Below are positions 1-8,086 of a stretch of 64,000 nucleotides of DNA, in pieces (within the stretch, counting starts at the first letter, position 1; every line of letters begins with the position of its first letter). The stretch is from assembly GCF_002797315.1 (NCBI RefSeq), contig NZ_KZ454936.1, positions 3,109,645-3,173,644 on the forward strand, in the 5' to 3' direction. Position numbers and translations under genes: made by a program. A model generated the notes under the pieces. The model was not told the DNA's origin and ran no database searches. It worked only from the letters and a program-made list of their open reading frames with translations. Origin of the DNA: Bacillus sp. FJAT-44742. Lineage in GTDB: Bacteria; Bacillota; Bacilli; Bacillales; Marinococcaceae.

Positions 1-2
1 TT

Positions 3-575
3 CTTCCTACCATGACTGAACAGGCAGAAGCCCAATCAGTCCTGCAAAAGGGGTCTGAAGGCCCTGCTGTCACCACCCTGCAACAGAAGCTGGTACAGCT
101 TGATTACCTACATACTTCTCCAACTGGGTATTACGGTTCAGCAACAGAAGAAGCGGTCCGTCAATTCCAAGCTGAGTTCTCTCTCGGTGTAGACGGGATA
201 GCCGGCCCGGGTACTCTCCACAAACTGAAAGAGGTCGAAAAAATGGCCAGAGTCGTTCATGGTGAAGCACGCGGAGAGCCGTACAAAGGTCAGGTTGCAG
301 TCGCTGCGGTTGTGAAAAACCGCCTCCACTCCTCTGAGTTTCCAAATTCGGTCGAGGGAGTCATTCATCAGAGGAATGCGTTCACTGCGGTTCATGACGG
401 GCAATACGCACTCACCCCCGACAGCACGTCGTACCAGGCTGTAAGAGACGCTTATCAAGGCTGGGATCCTTCAAAAGGAGCTACATATTATTACAACCCG
501 GCCATCGCAACATCAGAGTGGATCTTCACTCGAACGCCGAGTCATACGATCGGCAAGCATTTATTTGCCAATTAA
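3..575 (+). CDS. sleB: SleB-type spore cortex-lytic hydrolase, 5' partial
   Basis: Peptidoglycan hydrolase of the SleB/CwlJ (Hydrolase_2) family, which degrades muramic-lactam cortex during spore germination. Counting from the Met at base 12, a PG_binding_1 domain covers about residues 10-75 (GVDGIAGPGTLHKL) and Hydrolase_2 about 77-187. Glu85 in HGEARGE is the presumed catalytic acid. The frame stays open to the left edge, no ribosome-binding site precedes the Met, and no signal peptide is present, whereas SleB normally has one. The true start therefore lies outside the window. A strong terminator follows directly. SleB is often paired with ypeB, which is not downstream here. The family call is firm; the precise name rests on the binding domain plus catalytic domain order. 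Confidence 0.85.
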   Translation, partial: LPTMTEQAEAQSVLQKGSEGPAVTTLQQKLVQLDYLHTSPTGYYGSATEEAVRQFQAEFSLGVDGIAGPGTLHKLKEVEKMARVVHGEARGEPYKGQVAVAAVVKNRLHSSEFPNSVEGVIHQRNAFTAVHDGQYALTPDSTSYQAVRDAYQGWDPSKGATYYYNPAIATSEWIFTRTPSHTIGKHLFAN

Positions 576-583
576 AAACGAAC

Positions 584-617
584 AAAACCTGTCTCATCTT
601 TATGAGACAGGTTTTTT
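584..617 (+). terminator. Intrinsic terminator after sleB
   Basis: Perfect 14-bp stem (584-597 with 602-615), 4-nt loop, followed by T residues. The A-rich left flank means it could also end transcription arriving from the DUF1445 gene on the minus strand, so it is probably bidirectional. Confidence 0.9.
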
Positions 618-672
618 ATCTAAGTGTAAATTATAGCAGTCCATACAATTTTCCGGTTTTACACAGCCCAGC

Positions 673-1440
673 TCAGTCTAATTCATTGTATGTTTTATCC
701 ATAACAAACATATGGCCAGGTTCATGAGTAATCGCAATAGGAAGCTTTGCGCGGAGAACCGCTTCCTGAGGGGTCACTCCGCAAGCCCAAAACACAGGAA
801 CTTCGCCTTCTTTCAGTTCAATCGCTTCCCCGTAGTCAGGCTGATCTAAATTCTGAATTCCAATTTCCCTTGGGTCCCCAATATGGACCGGACCGCCATG
901 AGTCCGGGGAAATTTTTCTGTAATCTCGGCTGCCAGCTGTGCTTGTTCTTGGGGAACAGGGCGCATGGATACGACCATGGGGCCATGGAACGGGCCCGCT
1001 TCCACCGTCTCAATATTCGTACGGTACATGGCTACATTCTTCTTCTCCTCAATATGACGCAGCCTGATCCCACTGTCGATCAATGCATTTTCAAACGTAA
1101 AGCTGCATCCAATAAGAAAGGTGACAAAATCGTTCTGCCAAATCTCTGTTACATCCTCTGCCTGCTCTACAAACTCTCCTTGCCTGTAAATCCGGTATTT
1201 TGGCACATCTTTTCGTATATCAGACCCGTCAGCCAGCTCTGAAACGTAAGAACCAGGATGTATCACTTCGAGTACCGGACAGGACTTCGGATTACTTCTT
1301 GTATATTCTTTAAAAGCTCCTGCGTATTGCACGGGAAGAATCACTATATTTGCCTGCAGGGTCTCAAAATTGAATCCTGTTGTTGGTTTATTCCACTTTC
1401 CAGCTCGAATTTGCTTGCGAACCTCTGCTGGTGTATTCAT
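673..1440 (-). CDS. DUF1445 family protein (YcsI-like putative hydro-lyase)
   Basis: A 255-residue protein resembling the DUF1445 / UPF0317 family (Bacillus YcsI), annotated as putative hydro-lyases and related to D-glutamate cyclase. Family-typical stretches visible are CPVLEVIHPG near residue 54, WACGVTPQEAVL near 219 and ITHEPGHMFVMD near the C-terminus. There is no signal peptide or membrane segment, so it is cytoplasmic. The start is an ATG with GAAGGAGATGAAGAT in front. It is the last gene of the gntR-TRAP operon, 18 bases after dctM, so it probably acts on the imported compound or a breakdown product. The exact reaction cannot be read from the sequence. Confidence 0.8.
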   Translation of the reverse strand: MNTPAEVRKQIRAGKWNKPTTGFNFETLQANIVILPVQYAGAFKEYTRSNPKSCPVLEVIHPGSYVSELADGSDIRKDVPKYRIYRQGEFVEQAEDVTEIWQNDFVTFLIGCSFTFENALIDSGIRLRHIEEKKNVAMYRTNIETVEAGPFHGPMVVSMRPVPQEQAQLAAEITEKFPRTHGGPVHIGDPREIGIQNLDQPDYGEAIELKEGEVPVFWACGVTPQEAVLRAKLPIAITHEPGHMFVMDKTYNELD

Positions 1441-1458
1441 ATCTTCATCTCCTTCATA

Positions 1459-2754
1459 TTAATCAACTGTCCCAAACCATTGCTCATAGTTGTCAGGGAA
1501 GAACATGATGAGATCTGGAATATACGTAACAATAACCAATACAAAGAGCAAAATAGCGATCTGAGGGATCAGATATCTAAACATTTCCGGTACCTTGATA
1601 TTGGCGATCCGTGCCGTAACAAATAAAGCTACTCCTAAAGGAGGTGTCACCATACCAATTGTCAGGTTGACTGCCAGGATAATACCAAAATGTACAGGGT
1701 CAATTCCTGCTGCTAAGGCAAGGGGCAAAAACAGCGGTGTGAAAATAGACACAGCACTGATTGTATCAATAAATGTACCGGCAATTAATAAGATTACATT
1801 GATCAATAGCAGTAGCAAAAACGGATTTTCAGCAACCGGCCCCAGCATATCTACCATTTGCTGCGGAATCGAATGATAGGATAACAGCCAGATAAATAAA
1901 GAGGCATTACCAATTAAGAAAATAATATAGGCTGTGGTTTTTCCTGAATCGATAAACACAGGAATAAGATCCTTTGGCTTTAAATCCCTGTATACAAAGA
2001 GTCCGATGATCAACGCATAGGCTACAGCAATAACCCCTGATTCAGTAGCTGTAAAAATACCTGAAATTATTCCCCCAAGGATAATAATGGGCATGATCAA
2101 AGCAAGCACAGCGTCTTTTAATCCAAAGAGAAACTCCTTTGCACTTGGAAAAGGGGACCTTGTTTTATCCTTGGTTTTTAAGCCGATCACAAAGCAGTAC
2201 GCCATCAGGCCAATCCCCATTAAGATACCAGGAACAACTCCCGCCACAAACAAATCACTTATGGATACACTTGCCATTACCCCAAACAAAATCAACACGA
2301 TACTAGGAGGGATAATTGGTCCGATTGTAGACGATGTGGCAACAAGGCTTGAGGAAAAACGAGGATCATAGCCTTGCTTAGTCATCGCAGGAATCATCAT
2401 CCCCCCGATTGCAGCAGCTGCTGCAATCGCCGTTCCGGTCAGTGCTGAAAAGAACATGCTTGCCACGACAATGACCATCGCCAGTCCCCCGGGCATAAAG
2501 CCGACAATCATTTGGGAAAAACGAATTAAACGGTTCGAAATACCGCCCTTTGTCATGATTTCTCCAGCAAGAATAAACAAGGGAACAGCAATTAACGTAA
2601 AGCTTTCAATTCCGTTATAAATCCTTCGAGGCACGTTAATCAATAAACCGGGATCGGTTAGAAAAATGCCCAGCATAGATACGAAGCCAAGAGCAAAGGC
2701 TATCGGGATTCGTAGTAAAATAAGTACAAATAAAAGTGGAATAAGCCAGATCAT
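1459..2754 (-). CDS. dctM: TRAP transporter large permease (DctM)
   Basis: Large membrane subunit of a tripartite ATP-independent periplasmic (TRAP) transporter. It forms the sodium- or proton-driven translocation channel for an organic acid. The 431-residue chain is almost entirely hydrophobic helices, with family motifs such as FILAGEIMTKGGIS (about residue 60), ALTGTAIAAAAAIGG (about 104), ATSSTIGPIIPPSI (about 139) and NLTIGMVTPPLGVALF (about 365). Length matches DctM. Its start overlaps the stop of dctQ by four bases (ATGA), which indicates translational coupling. The substrate is decided by DctP and is unknown. Confidence 0.93.
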   Translation of the reverse strand: MIWLIPLLFVLILLRIPIAFALGFVSMLGIFLTDPGLLINVPRRIYNGIESFTLIAVPLFILAGEIMTKGGISNRLIRFSQMIVGFMPGGLAMVIVVASMFFSALTGTAIAAAAAIGGMMIPAMTKQGYDPRFSSSLVATSSTIGPIIPPSIVLILFGVMASVSISDLFVAGVVPGILMGIGLMAYCFVIGLKTKDKTRSPFPSAKEFLFGLKDAVLALIMPIIILGGIISGIFTATESGVIAVAYALIIGLFVYRDLKPKDLIPVFIDSGKTTAYIIFLIGNASLFIWLLSYHSIPQQMVDMLGPVAENPFLLLLLINVILLIAGTFIDTISAVSIFTPLFLPLALAAGIDPVHFGIILAVNLTIGMVTPPLGVALFVTARIANIKVPEMFRYLIPQIAILLFVLVIVTYIPDLIMFFPDNYEQWFGTVD

Positions 2755-3206
2755 TTCTTCATCACCTTCCTAACTTGGAAGTAGAGCATAAATAATCCGC
2801 TTACCGGAATAGCCAGGTACACGTAAGCGACCGGCACTGGAAGAATCCCGACAATCTGCCCCGACTGCAAATTATTTAAAAAGAGCTGAAAACCGTAATA
2901 AACAAGGACGGATATCAATGCAATAACAATGAGAAATTCTAAAATTACTGAAATTTTTCTTATCGGTTCAGGAGCTTTGTCAAGAAGGTCTACCTGCAAA
3001 TGCTCACTATTTTTAATCCCAAGCACCGCTCCAAAGAGGACGGTATAAACAAAGCAGATCAAAACGAATTCCTGCGACCAGGCCAATGATTGGCCAAGGA
3101 CATACCGAAAGACGACTTGAAGAAGTGTCACCGCTGCGGTCAGAAACAAGCCTAAAAACAGGAGCCCTTCCATCACTTTCCCTAAGATGTAATCAATTTT
3201 AGCCAT
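2751..3206 (-). CDS. dctQ: TRAP transporter small permease (DctQ)
   Basis: Small four-helix membrane subunit that pairs with DctM and docks the loaded binding protein. About 151 residues with four hydrophobic segments; the motif SLAWSQEFVLICFVYTVLFG is typical of DctQ. The reading frame runs 20 codons further upstream, but those codons cover the ribosome-binding site. The ATG at 3206 has AAGGGGAGG seven bases upstream and gives a normal N-terminus (MAKIDYILG), so I chose it. It lies between dctP and dctM in one transcription unit. Confidence 0.92.
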   Translation of the reverse strand: MAKIDYILGKVMEGLLFLGLFLTAAVTLLQVVFRYVLGQSLAWSQEFVLICFVYTVLFGAVLGIKNSEHLQVDLLDKAPEPIRKISVILEFLIVIALISVLVYYGFQLFLNNLQSGQIVGILPVPVAYVYLAIPVSGLFMLYFQVRKVMKK

Positions 3207-3242
3207 ATAGACCTCCCCTTGGGATCTTTTACAATAAAAGCA

Positions 3243-3279
3243 GGTGCCCCAGCTGGTGCCATACACCAGCTAAGACACC
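3243..3279 (-). terminator. Intercistronic hairpin between dctP and dctQ
   Basis: An 8-bp perfect stem (3251-3258 with 3264-3271, 5-nt loop) is extended by GGTG/CACC across an internal loop and followed on the minus strand by TGCTTTTATT. The layout suits partial termination or 3'-end protection, letting the binding-protein mRNA exceed that of the permeases. The functional reading is inference. Confidence 0.6.
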
Positions 3280-3292
3280 CTTCACTTTTCTA

Positions 3293-4333
3293 CTATTCTC
3301 TTTCAAGAACGCGGTCTACTAGGGAACTTGGCACTTGATCCTCAAGTACATCTCTTACTTCAGAAGTAGCTTCCTGGAACGCGTCGCGGTCAGGGTCTTC
3401 GGTGATGGTTACACCTTCATTTGCCAAATGCTCAAGAATTTCTTCTTCAAGCTCGCCAAGGTGTTCACGGTGGAATTCTGTTGTTTCATCTACTGCTTCC
3501 TGAACCGCTGCAAATTGCTCGTCACTAAGGTTATCCTGGGCGTTATTGCTCATAACTACAATAGCCGGAGAATACGTGTGAGCAGTTAAAGATACATAAT
3601 CCTGAACCTCATAGAAGTTCATAGAATCAATAGTTGGAAGAGGATTTTCCTGGCCGTCAACCACACCCTGATCCAAGGCTGAATACAATTCATTAAAGTC
3701 TACTGGTGTAGGGCTTGCTCCTAAGGCTTGCATATGTGCTTCCCAAACAGCAGAAGGCTGTACGCGTATGCTTAGTCCTTCCATGTCGTCAGGGTGGGCA
3801 ATTTCACGCTCATTATTTGACACATGACGCTCTCCCACTTCCCAATAGCCAAGACCAACCATATTTTTTTCATTTACCGTTTCAAGGAGTTCTTGCCCAA
3901 TGTCACCGTCAAGAGTTTCATAGACGTGGTCAATATCTTCAAAAATGTATGGAATACCAAACAGGTTCATTTCCGGGACAGTATTTGCAAAGCTGCTGTC
4001 AGCCGCAACGGTTGTCATATCAATGGTACCGTCAAGAATCTGCTCTACAACTTCCGCTTCACTGCCAAGTGTGGCGTTGCCATGAATATCAATCTCTACG
4101 CTTCCATCAGTTTTTTCCGCCACTAGATCGCGGAAGTGTTCCGCTGCAATATGATATTGGTGAGAGTCTGAAGCCGAGTGTGCAAGACGAAGCGTTACGC
4201 TTTCCTCTGCTCCTCCGTTTCCATCTGCTGCTTCTTCCTCTCCGCCAGCTGGTTCGTCACCATTTCCCCCGCATGCTGTAAGTGCAAGTACCACCGCTGC
4301 TCCAGTCATAGTCATTGTCCATCTTTTTCTCAA
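3293..4333 (-). CDS. dctP: TRAP transporter substrate-binding lipoprotein (DctP)
   Basis: Extracytoplasmic solute receptor of the DctP family that captures the substrate and hands it to DctQM. It has a short basic N-terminus, a hydrophobic stretch and a lipobox LTAC, so Cys21 is the likely lipid-anchored first residue. A low-complexity acidic Glu/Gly-rich linker follows, then the DctP fold with LRLAHSASDSH (about residue 47) and the ligand-binding region near GLSIRVQPSAVWEAHMQALG, where the Arg would bind a carboxylate. The start is TTG at 4333 with AAAGGGGTG upstream. A TATAAT-like box at 4392-4397 in the 127-base gap before it could be an internal promoter, but no good -35 is visible. The acidic composition fits a salt-loving host. 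Confidence 0.92.
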   Translation of the reverse strand: MRKRWTMTMTGAAVVLALTACGGNGDEPAGGEEEAADGNGGAEESVTLRLAHSASDSHQYHIAAEHFRDLVAEKTDGSVEIDIHGNATLGSEAEVVEQILDGTIDMTTVAADSSFANTVPEMNLFGIPYIFEDIDHVYETLDGDIGQELLETVNEKNMVGLGYWEVGERHVSNNEREIAHPDDMEGLSIRVQPSAVWEAHMQALGASPTPVDFNELYSALDQGVVDGQENPLPTIDSMNFYEVQDYVSLTAHTYSPAIVVMSNNAQDNLSDEQFAAVQEAVDETTEFHREHLGELEEEILEHLANEGVTITEDPDRDAFQEATSEVRDVLEDQVPSSLVDRVLERE

Positions 4334-4460
4334 TGTTAGTCACCCCTTTAGTAAAATTAAAAACCTCTGTACATACGGATACCAGTAATGCATTATATCT
4401 ATATAGAAAGTTTCCCTCATGCTTTTTCCTGCCTGCATAAAAATTGGCAAAGCAATCTAT

Positions 4461-5246
4461 TTAATATAAATGAGGAACTCTGCTATCAAAAATAGGAACC
4501 TGTTTCCTCACATTTTTCACATTTTCCAGGTCCAGAGAAGCCGTTAAAAACTCTGTCTCCCCCTGACTTCCCTTTGCCAGCACGTTCCCCCACGGGTCTG
4601 TAATCATCGAACGGCCGGCAAATTCCACCCCGTCATACGCGCCGACTCGATTTGATGATATGACATACATTTGATTTTCTATCGCTCTGGCCTGCTGAAG
4701 CACCTCCCAATGACCTGCTCTTGCATCCGGCCATTCTGCAGGGATAAACAGGGCCTGGGCTCCCTGAAGGGCAAGCTCGCGCATTATTTCAGGAAAGCGA
4801 AGGTCAAAGCAAATAACAATCCCCATTTTAATTCCATCGAGTTCAAACACTTTCACTTTTTCACGACCAGGTGCAAGGTAGTCTGGTTCCTTCAGCATCG
4901 GGACAAGGTGCAGCTTGTCATATTCATAGACAACGCTTCCTTTTTTATCAATCACGATTGCCCGGTTGTATATGCCGCTCTCCTCTTTAACAGCGATAGA
5001 GCCTCCGACAATGTGCACACCGTATTCCTGTGCAAGCTTCTTAAGAAAATCAATGGTTTCATGATTTGGCGGCTCAGCCTGATTATGAAGATCAGGAAGC
5101 GTATAGGCTGTGGTCCACATTTCAGGAAGAACAACCAGATCTGTTTTCTCACTAGAAACCTGCTCTTTAAACCATTTGGATATATTCTTTCTGTTTGCCT
5201 CCGGCTCTCCCGGCACAATATCAATCTGGAAAACTAAGATTCTCAT
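4461..5246 (-). CDS. Carbon-nitrogen hydrolase (nitrilase superfamily, omega-amidase-like)
   Basis: Cytoplasmic enzyme of the nitrilase superfamily that cleaves C-N bonds of amides or nitriles. The catalytic triad is complete: Glu42 in LPEMW, Lys111 in YDKLHL and Cys146 in ICFDLRFPE. At 261 residues it is the normal size, and it resembles the YafV/MtnU omega-amidase branch more than true nitrilases. The ATG has AAGGAGGGATAGA before it. It follows the DUF2848 gene after 11 bases, inside an operon with a TRAP importer and two other hydrolase or lyase-type genes. A role in releasing ammonia from an imported or intermediate amide is therefore plausible. The substrate is unknown. Confidence 0.9.
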   Translation of the reverse strand: MRILVFQIDIVPGEPEANRKNISKWFKEQVSSEKTDLVVLPEMWTTAYTLPDLHNQAEPPNHETIDFLKKLAQEYGVHIVGGSIAVKEESGIYNRAIVIDKKGSVVYEYDKLHLVPMLKEPDYLAPGREKVKVFELDGIKMGIVICFDLRFPEIMRELALQGAQALFIPAEWPDARAGHWEVLQQARAIENQMYVISSNRVGAYDGVEFAGRSMITDPWGNVLAKGSQGETEFLTASLDLENVKNVRKQVPIFDSRVPHLY

Positions 5247-5257
5247 TCTATCCCTCC

Positions 5258-5938
5258 TTACAGCTCCTGGACTTCATAATGAAGTATAATAGAGTCTCCT
5301 TTAATCGGATCCTCAAGGGACATTTCATAGGCTTCGCCAAACTTGAAGCCGTCAAGCAAAGGGACTGTCCCTGCAAAAAACACAGAATGAGGAAGCTCAA
5401 TTCCACGTGATTTTAAATTTTCCTTGATGTCTTCGTAAGGCATGATTGCTGCTACCTTCTCGTTTTGATAAGACTGCCACTGGCCGTCCACTTTAATTTC
5501 TGTTTTCAAAACTAACTCATCCCAATGATCGATTACATCTTTCACCGGCCAGACTTTGGAAGCCAGCGGCTTATCACACACCTGCTTTGACTTTCCGATA
5601 TGTACTGTCTCTAACTCTCTATCTGTGTGATCGCTTCCTACCGTCACATACACTTCCTCTTCCTTGTCTCCATAGATAAAGACAAGCTCTGCCTCCCCTG
5701 AGGTCTGATCTCCTATTACTTCCATCTTTCCAGTCGTGTTCAGACTAGAAAGTCTCATAGGAAAAAGAGTAGGAGTCTGCTCCGGACGGGGTACGCCGAG
5801 CTCTGCAAGCTCCTCGATGTGCTCCTTTACCTTCTCCTGGTTTCTTCCTGAGTAACCAATACAAAGCACATTGTTTATAGAAAGACCTTTGTTTTCATTT
5901 CTGCTTGTAATCGTTAAGCTGGTATCATTGCTGCTCAT
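5258..5938 (-). CDS. DUF2848 family protein (FAH-fold-like)
   Basis: A 226-residue cytoplasmic protein resembling DUF2848, a family related to the fumarylacetoacetate-hydrolase fold. Recognisable parts are VGSDHTDRELE (about residue 101), KQVCDKPLASKVWPVKDV (about 117) and HSVFFAGTVPLLDGFKFG near the C-terminus. The clustered His, Asp and Glu residues could bind a divalent metal. Its ATG overlaps the gntR stop (ATGA), with GAGGAGGG as ribosome-binding site, so expression is coupled to the regulator. Combination with a nitrilase, DUF1445 and TRAP genes suggests carboxylic or amide catabolism. No activity can be assigned from sequence alone. Confidence 0.8.
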   Translation of the reverse strand: MSSNDTSLTITSRNENKGLSINNVLCIGYSGRNQEKVKEHIEELAELGVPRPEQTPTLFPMRLSSLNTTGKMEVIGDQTSGEAELVFIYGDKEEEVYVTVGSDHTDRELETVHIGKSKQVCDKPLASKVWPVKDVIDHWDELVLKTEIKVDGQWQSYQNEKVAAIMPYEDIKENLKSRGIELPHSVFFAGTVPLLDGFKFGEAYEMSLEDPIKGDSIILHYEVQEL

Positions 5939-6600
5939 AGTTTGCCCTCCTCTTTGTCGACTAGCCTAATCAGTACTTCTTCACTGTTTTTAATGTGTTC
6001 TTCAATAGCCCGGCGTGTTTCATCGACAGACCTGTTTTTTAGTGCCTGCAAAATTGCCTGGTGTTCCTCAAGTGTTTCTTTTTTACGGAATTCATTGTCC
6101 ACAGCCCGAATCCCAAACCTGAGCATCTGATCGCTTAAATGGTCAAGAAACTGTATTAAGCGGCTGTTATTAGTCAGCTGGGCCATATACATATGAAACT
6201 TTCTGTCCTCATTAATAAATTCTTGCTTATTTTGAGTGGAAAGCTCCTCCATCTTCTTGTAAAAGCCTTCAAGGGCCTCGATTTGTTCATCTGTTATACT
6301 CTCAGCAATCAGAATGCCGACAAAACTTTCATTTGCGCAGCGGCATTGAAAGACTTCCAGTATATCCTGCCTGTCGATTTCTTTTACAACGACCCCCTTC
6401 CAGGGAATCGTCTCCACCCAGCCTTCAAATTCCAATTTCTTTAATGCTTCTCTTACCGGTGTACGGCTCACTCCTAAGGTATCGGCTATTGTTCGTTCTT
6501 GCAGCGTATCACCCGGCTTAATATCCTGGCTGATAATTGCCGCCTTTATCTCTCTGTATACTTGATCCGTGTAAGAAACGAACTTTCCCACCTTTTTCAA
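5935..6600 (-). CDS. GntR family regulator, FadR/FCD type
   Basis: Transcription factor with an N-terminal winged helix-turn-helix (about residues 7-70, including SRTPVREALKKLEFEGW) and a C-terminal FCD ligand domain. The FCD domain has the expected metal and ligand residues in DRKFH, EEHQAIL and EEHIKN. The GTG at 6609 would sit directly on the ribosome-binding site, so I take the TTG at 6600, eight bases from AAGGAG, giving about 221 residues. It is first in the operon, and a perfect palindrome between its promoter and start makes autorepression likely. Regulators of this kind usually release DNA on binding a substrate-like carboxylate, probably the TRAP ligand; that part is inference. Confidence 0.92.
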   Translation of the reverse strand: MKKVGKFVSYTDQVYREIKAAIISQDIKPGDTLQERTIADTLGVSRTPVREALKKLEFEGWVETIPWKGVVVKEIDRQDILEVFQCRCANESFVGILIAESITDEQIEALEGFYKKMEELSTQNKQEFINEDRKFHMYMAQLTNNSRLIQFLDHLSDQMLRFGIRAVDNEFRKKETLEEHQAILQALKNRSVDETRRAIEEHIKNSEEVLIRLVDKEEGKL

Positions 6601-6652
6601 AACTAACACTCCTTACTAGCTCTCTAAAAAACCGATATGTGGTGTGCGGTGT

Positions 6653-6664
6653 GTGGTATACCAC
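6653..6664. promoter_or_regulatory. Candidate GntR operator (12-bp palindrome)
   Basis: GTGGTATACCAC is a perfect palindrome with the TNGTNNNACNA-like half-site layout typical of FadR-subfamily operators. It lies about 10-20 bases downstream of the predicted transcription start, so a bound repressor would block elongation or initiation. Confidence 0.75.
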
Positions 6665-6680
6665 TCTCTCATTACTAAGT

Positions 6681-6709
6681 ACTTTATCCTATGTTAATAG
6701 AATTGTCAA
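6681..6709 (-). promoter_or_regulatory. Sigma-A promoter of the gntR-TRAP operon
   Basis: On the minus strand TTGACA (6704-6709) and TAAAGT (6681-6686) are separated by exactly 17 bases. It faces gntR and leaves a leader of about 70 bases that contains the palindrome. Confidence 0.85.
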
Positions 6710-6966
6710 ACTAATGATAAAATTTCATTTATTACTTTTTTTCAAATAACATATAAAAAAGGCTTACATCTTAGGAAAACCACTCAACGGAACCTTCGAC
6801 TAACTAGATATAAAATCAACCTTAGCCATTAACAGAGTTTAATTTTCACAAGAATGATTCCCATAACTTGTACAACCAAACTGTTCCATGATAATTACTC
6901 ACTTTCTAGATTAGGTCTAGGAAAAAAGGGGTAGGGATAAGTAAACCCACGTAGGAGTTGGTTTTT

Positions 6967-7806
6967 ATGAAATATCATTTTAAGGAGAAACATAAGAGAG
7001 GGCCGTTTGTAAAGGCTGTTGTATCTTTGGTTGTAGCTGCTGGTCTCTTTGCCGGGGCGGCATCTTCATCCAGCGCCTGTGCGTGCAGTGAGGTTTATGA
7101 AGTGCAGCCAGGAGATACACTTTACTCTCTGGGACAACAATACGGAGTCACGGTGGAACAGCTGCAAAATAAAAATGAAATGGGCCATTCCACTGATCTC
7201 GCAGTTGGTCAAGAGCTTTTAGTACCTCCAGGTGGTCCGGTACATGACTCACCAGCTTCTGAAGATGAAACGAGCAGTATGACAGAGTATACCGTCGAAC
7301 AAGGTGACACCCTTTACAGCATTGCAACTGGTGCAGGAATGACTGTAAATGAGGTGAAAGAGGCAAATAATCTGGGGAGCAATACCATTTATCCCGGGCA
7401 GAGCCTGACGTTAGAAAGCAGTACTGGCAATGATTCAAGCGAAGAGAATTCTTCCTCACCAAATGACCCGTCCTATGACCAATATAGAGTGGTATCAGGA
7501 GATACGCTGTTCAGCCTGGCTAACCGGTTTGGGACTACAGTAGGGGAATTGCAGGACTTAAACAACAAATCAACTCACCATATAAACATAGGAGAACGAT
7601 TGACCATCCCAGATGTAGTAACGGCTCAGGCTACGATGGTTGGTTACTCGGACATGCATACGATCGCAGTTGAGATACACGGAGAAGAACGAGCGTTAAA
7701 GCTAGGGTATAACAACGATATTCCTTTCTATGCAGGAGAGGAAATGAACATCACTTATACAACAGGTGGAGACAGACCGGCTCTTGTACAAGCAACAGAA
7801 CGATAA
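6967..7806 (+). CDS. Secreted protein with three LysM repeats
   Basis: Exported peptidoglycan-binding protein. A signal peptide (basic start, hydrophobic core, Ala/Ser-rich end near residue 40) is followed by three LysM domains. They begin at VYEVQPGDTLYSL (about 43), EYTVEQGDTLYSI (about 106) and QYRVVSGDTLFSL (about 170), joined by Ser-rich linkers. The last 60 or so residues form a domain I do not recognise and contain no obvious catalytic residues. The in-frame TTG at 6958 overlaps the AGGAG ribosome-binding site, so the ATG at 6967 is the start (279 residues). It stands alone with its own terminator. It could be a wall-associated or spore-coat protein; no enzymatic role is visible. Confidence 0.88.
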   Translation: MKYHFKEKHKRGPFVKAVVSLVVAAGLFAGAASSSSACACSEVYEVQPGDTLYSLGQQYGVTVEQLQNKNEMGHSTDLAVGQELLVPPGGPVHDSPASEDETSSMTEYTVEQGDTLYSIATGAGMTVNEVKEANNLGSNTIYPGQSLTLESSTGNDSSEENSSSPNDPSYDQYRVVSGDTLFSLANRFGTTVGELQDLNNKSTHHINIGERLTIPDVVTAQATMVGYSDMHTIAVEIHGEERALKLGYNNDIPFYAGEEMNITYTTGGDRPALVQATER

Positions 7807-7822
7807 CTACTCTTTAACCATG

Positions 7823-7861
7823 AAAAGGACTTTCCTTGAAACAAAGGGGAAGTCCTTTTTT
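7823..7861 (+). terminator. Terminator after the LysM gene
   Basis: AAAAGGACTT pairs with AAGTCCTTTT around a 15-nt loop region with additional CC/GG pairs, followed by a run of T. It sits 20 bases after the stop codon. Confidence 0.85.
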
Positions 7862-7903
7862 ACGTATTACATTCTTTAAAGAGGCAATACGCGGAACCCC
7901 TTT

Positions 7904-8083
7904 ATGATCCACAAAGAAGGCTCTTTCCTGACTGATCTGTGTAACGGCCTCATCATTTCCTTGGCGATCTGGATTGTCATAGGAGCTCTATTGTATTACT
8001 TCCTCTCTAAGAGAAAATCCTTAAAAGTTCAAAAAAAAGAACAGGCTTTACCTAAAAAGGCGTTCCTGCTCTACTTTACTTAA
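7904..8083 (+). CDS. Possible small membrane protein (59 aa)
   Basis: An ATG-started 59-codon frame whose centre is a clear transmembrane segment (LIISLAIWIVIGALLYYFL) followed by a basic, lysine-rich tail. Only a weak GCGGA-like ribosome-binding sequence precedes it. Its 3' third overlaps the terminator hairpin of the minus-strand peptide gene, which argues that this part is shaped by RNA structure rather than coding. I do not recognise the protein. It could equally be a chance frame. Confidence 0.3.
   Translation: MIHKEGSFLTDLCNGLIISLAIWIVIGALLYYFLSKRKSLKVQKKEQALPKKAFLLYFT
8031..8072 (-). terminator. Terminator of the regulator-peptide operon
   Basis: On the minus strand AGAGCAGG pairs with CCTGTTCT (8065-8072 with 8038-8045, one G-U pair), followed by seven T. 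It begins 15 bases after the peptide gene stop. Confidence 0.65.
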
Positions 8084-8086
8084 GTA

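Noticed and set aside
3715-4281. A 188-codon frame antisense to dctP
   Set aside because: Low-complexity Leu/Gln/Arg composition typical of the complement of an acidic gene; no start signal.
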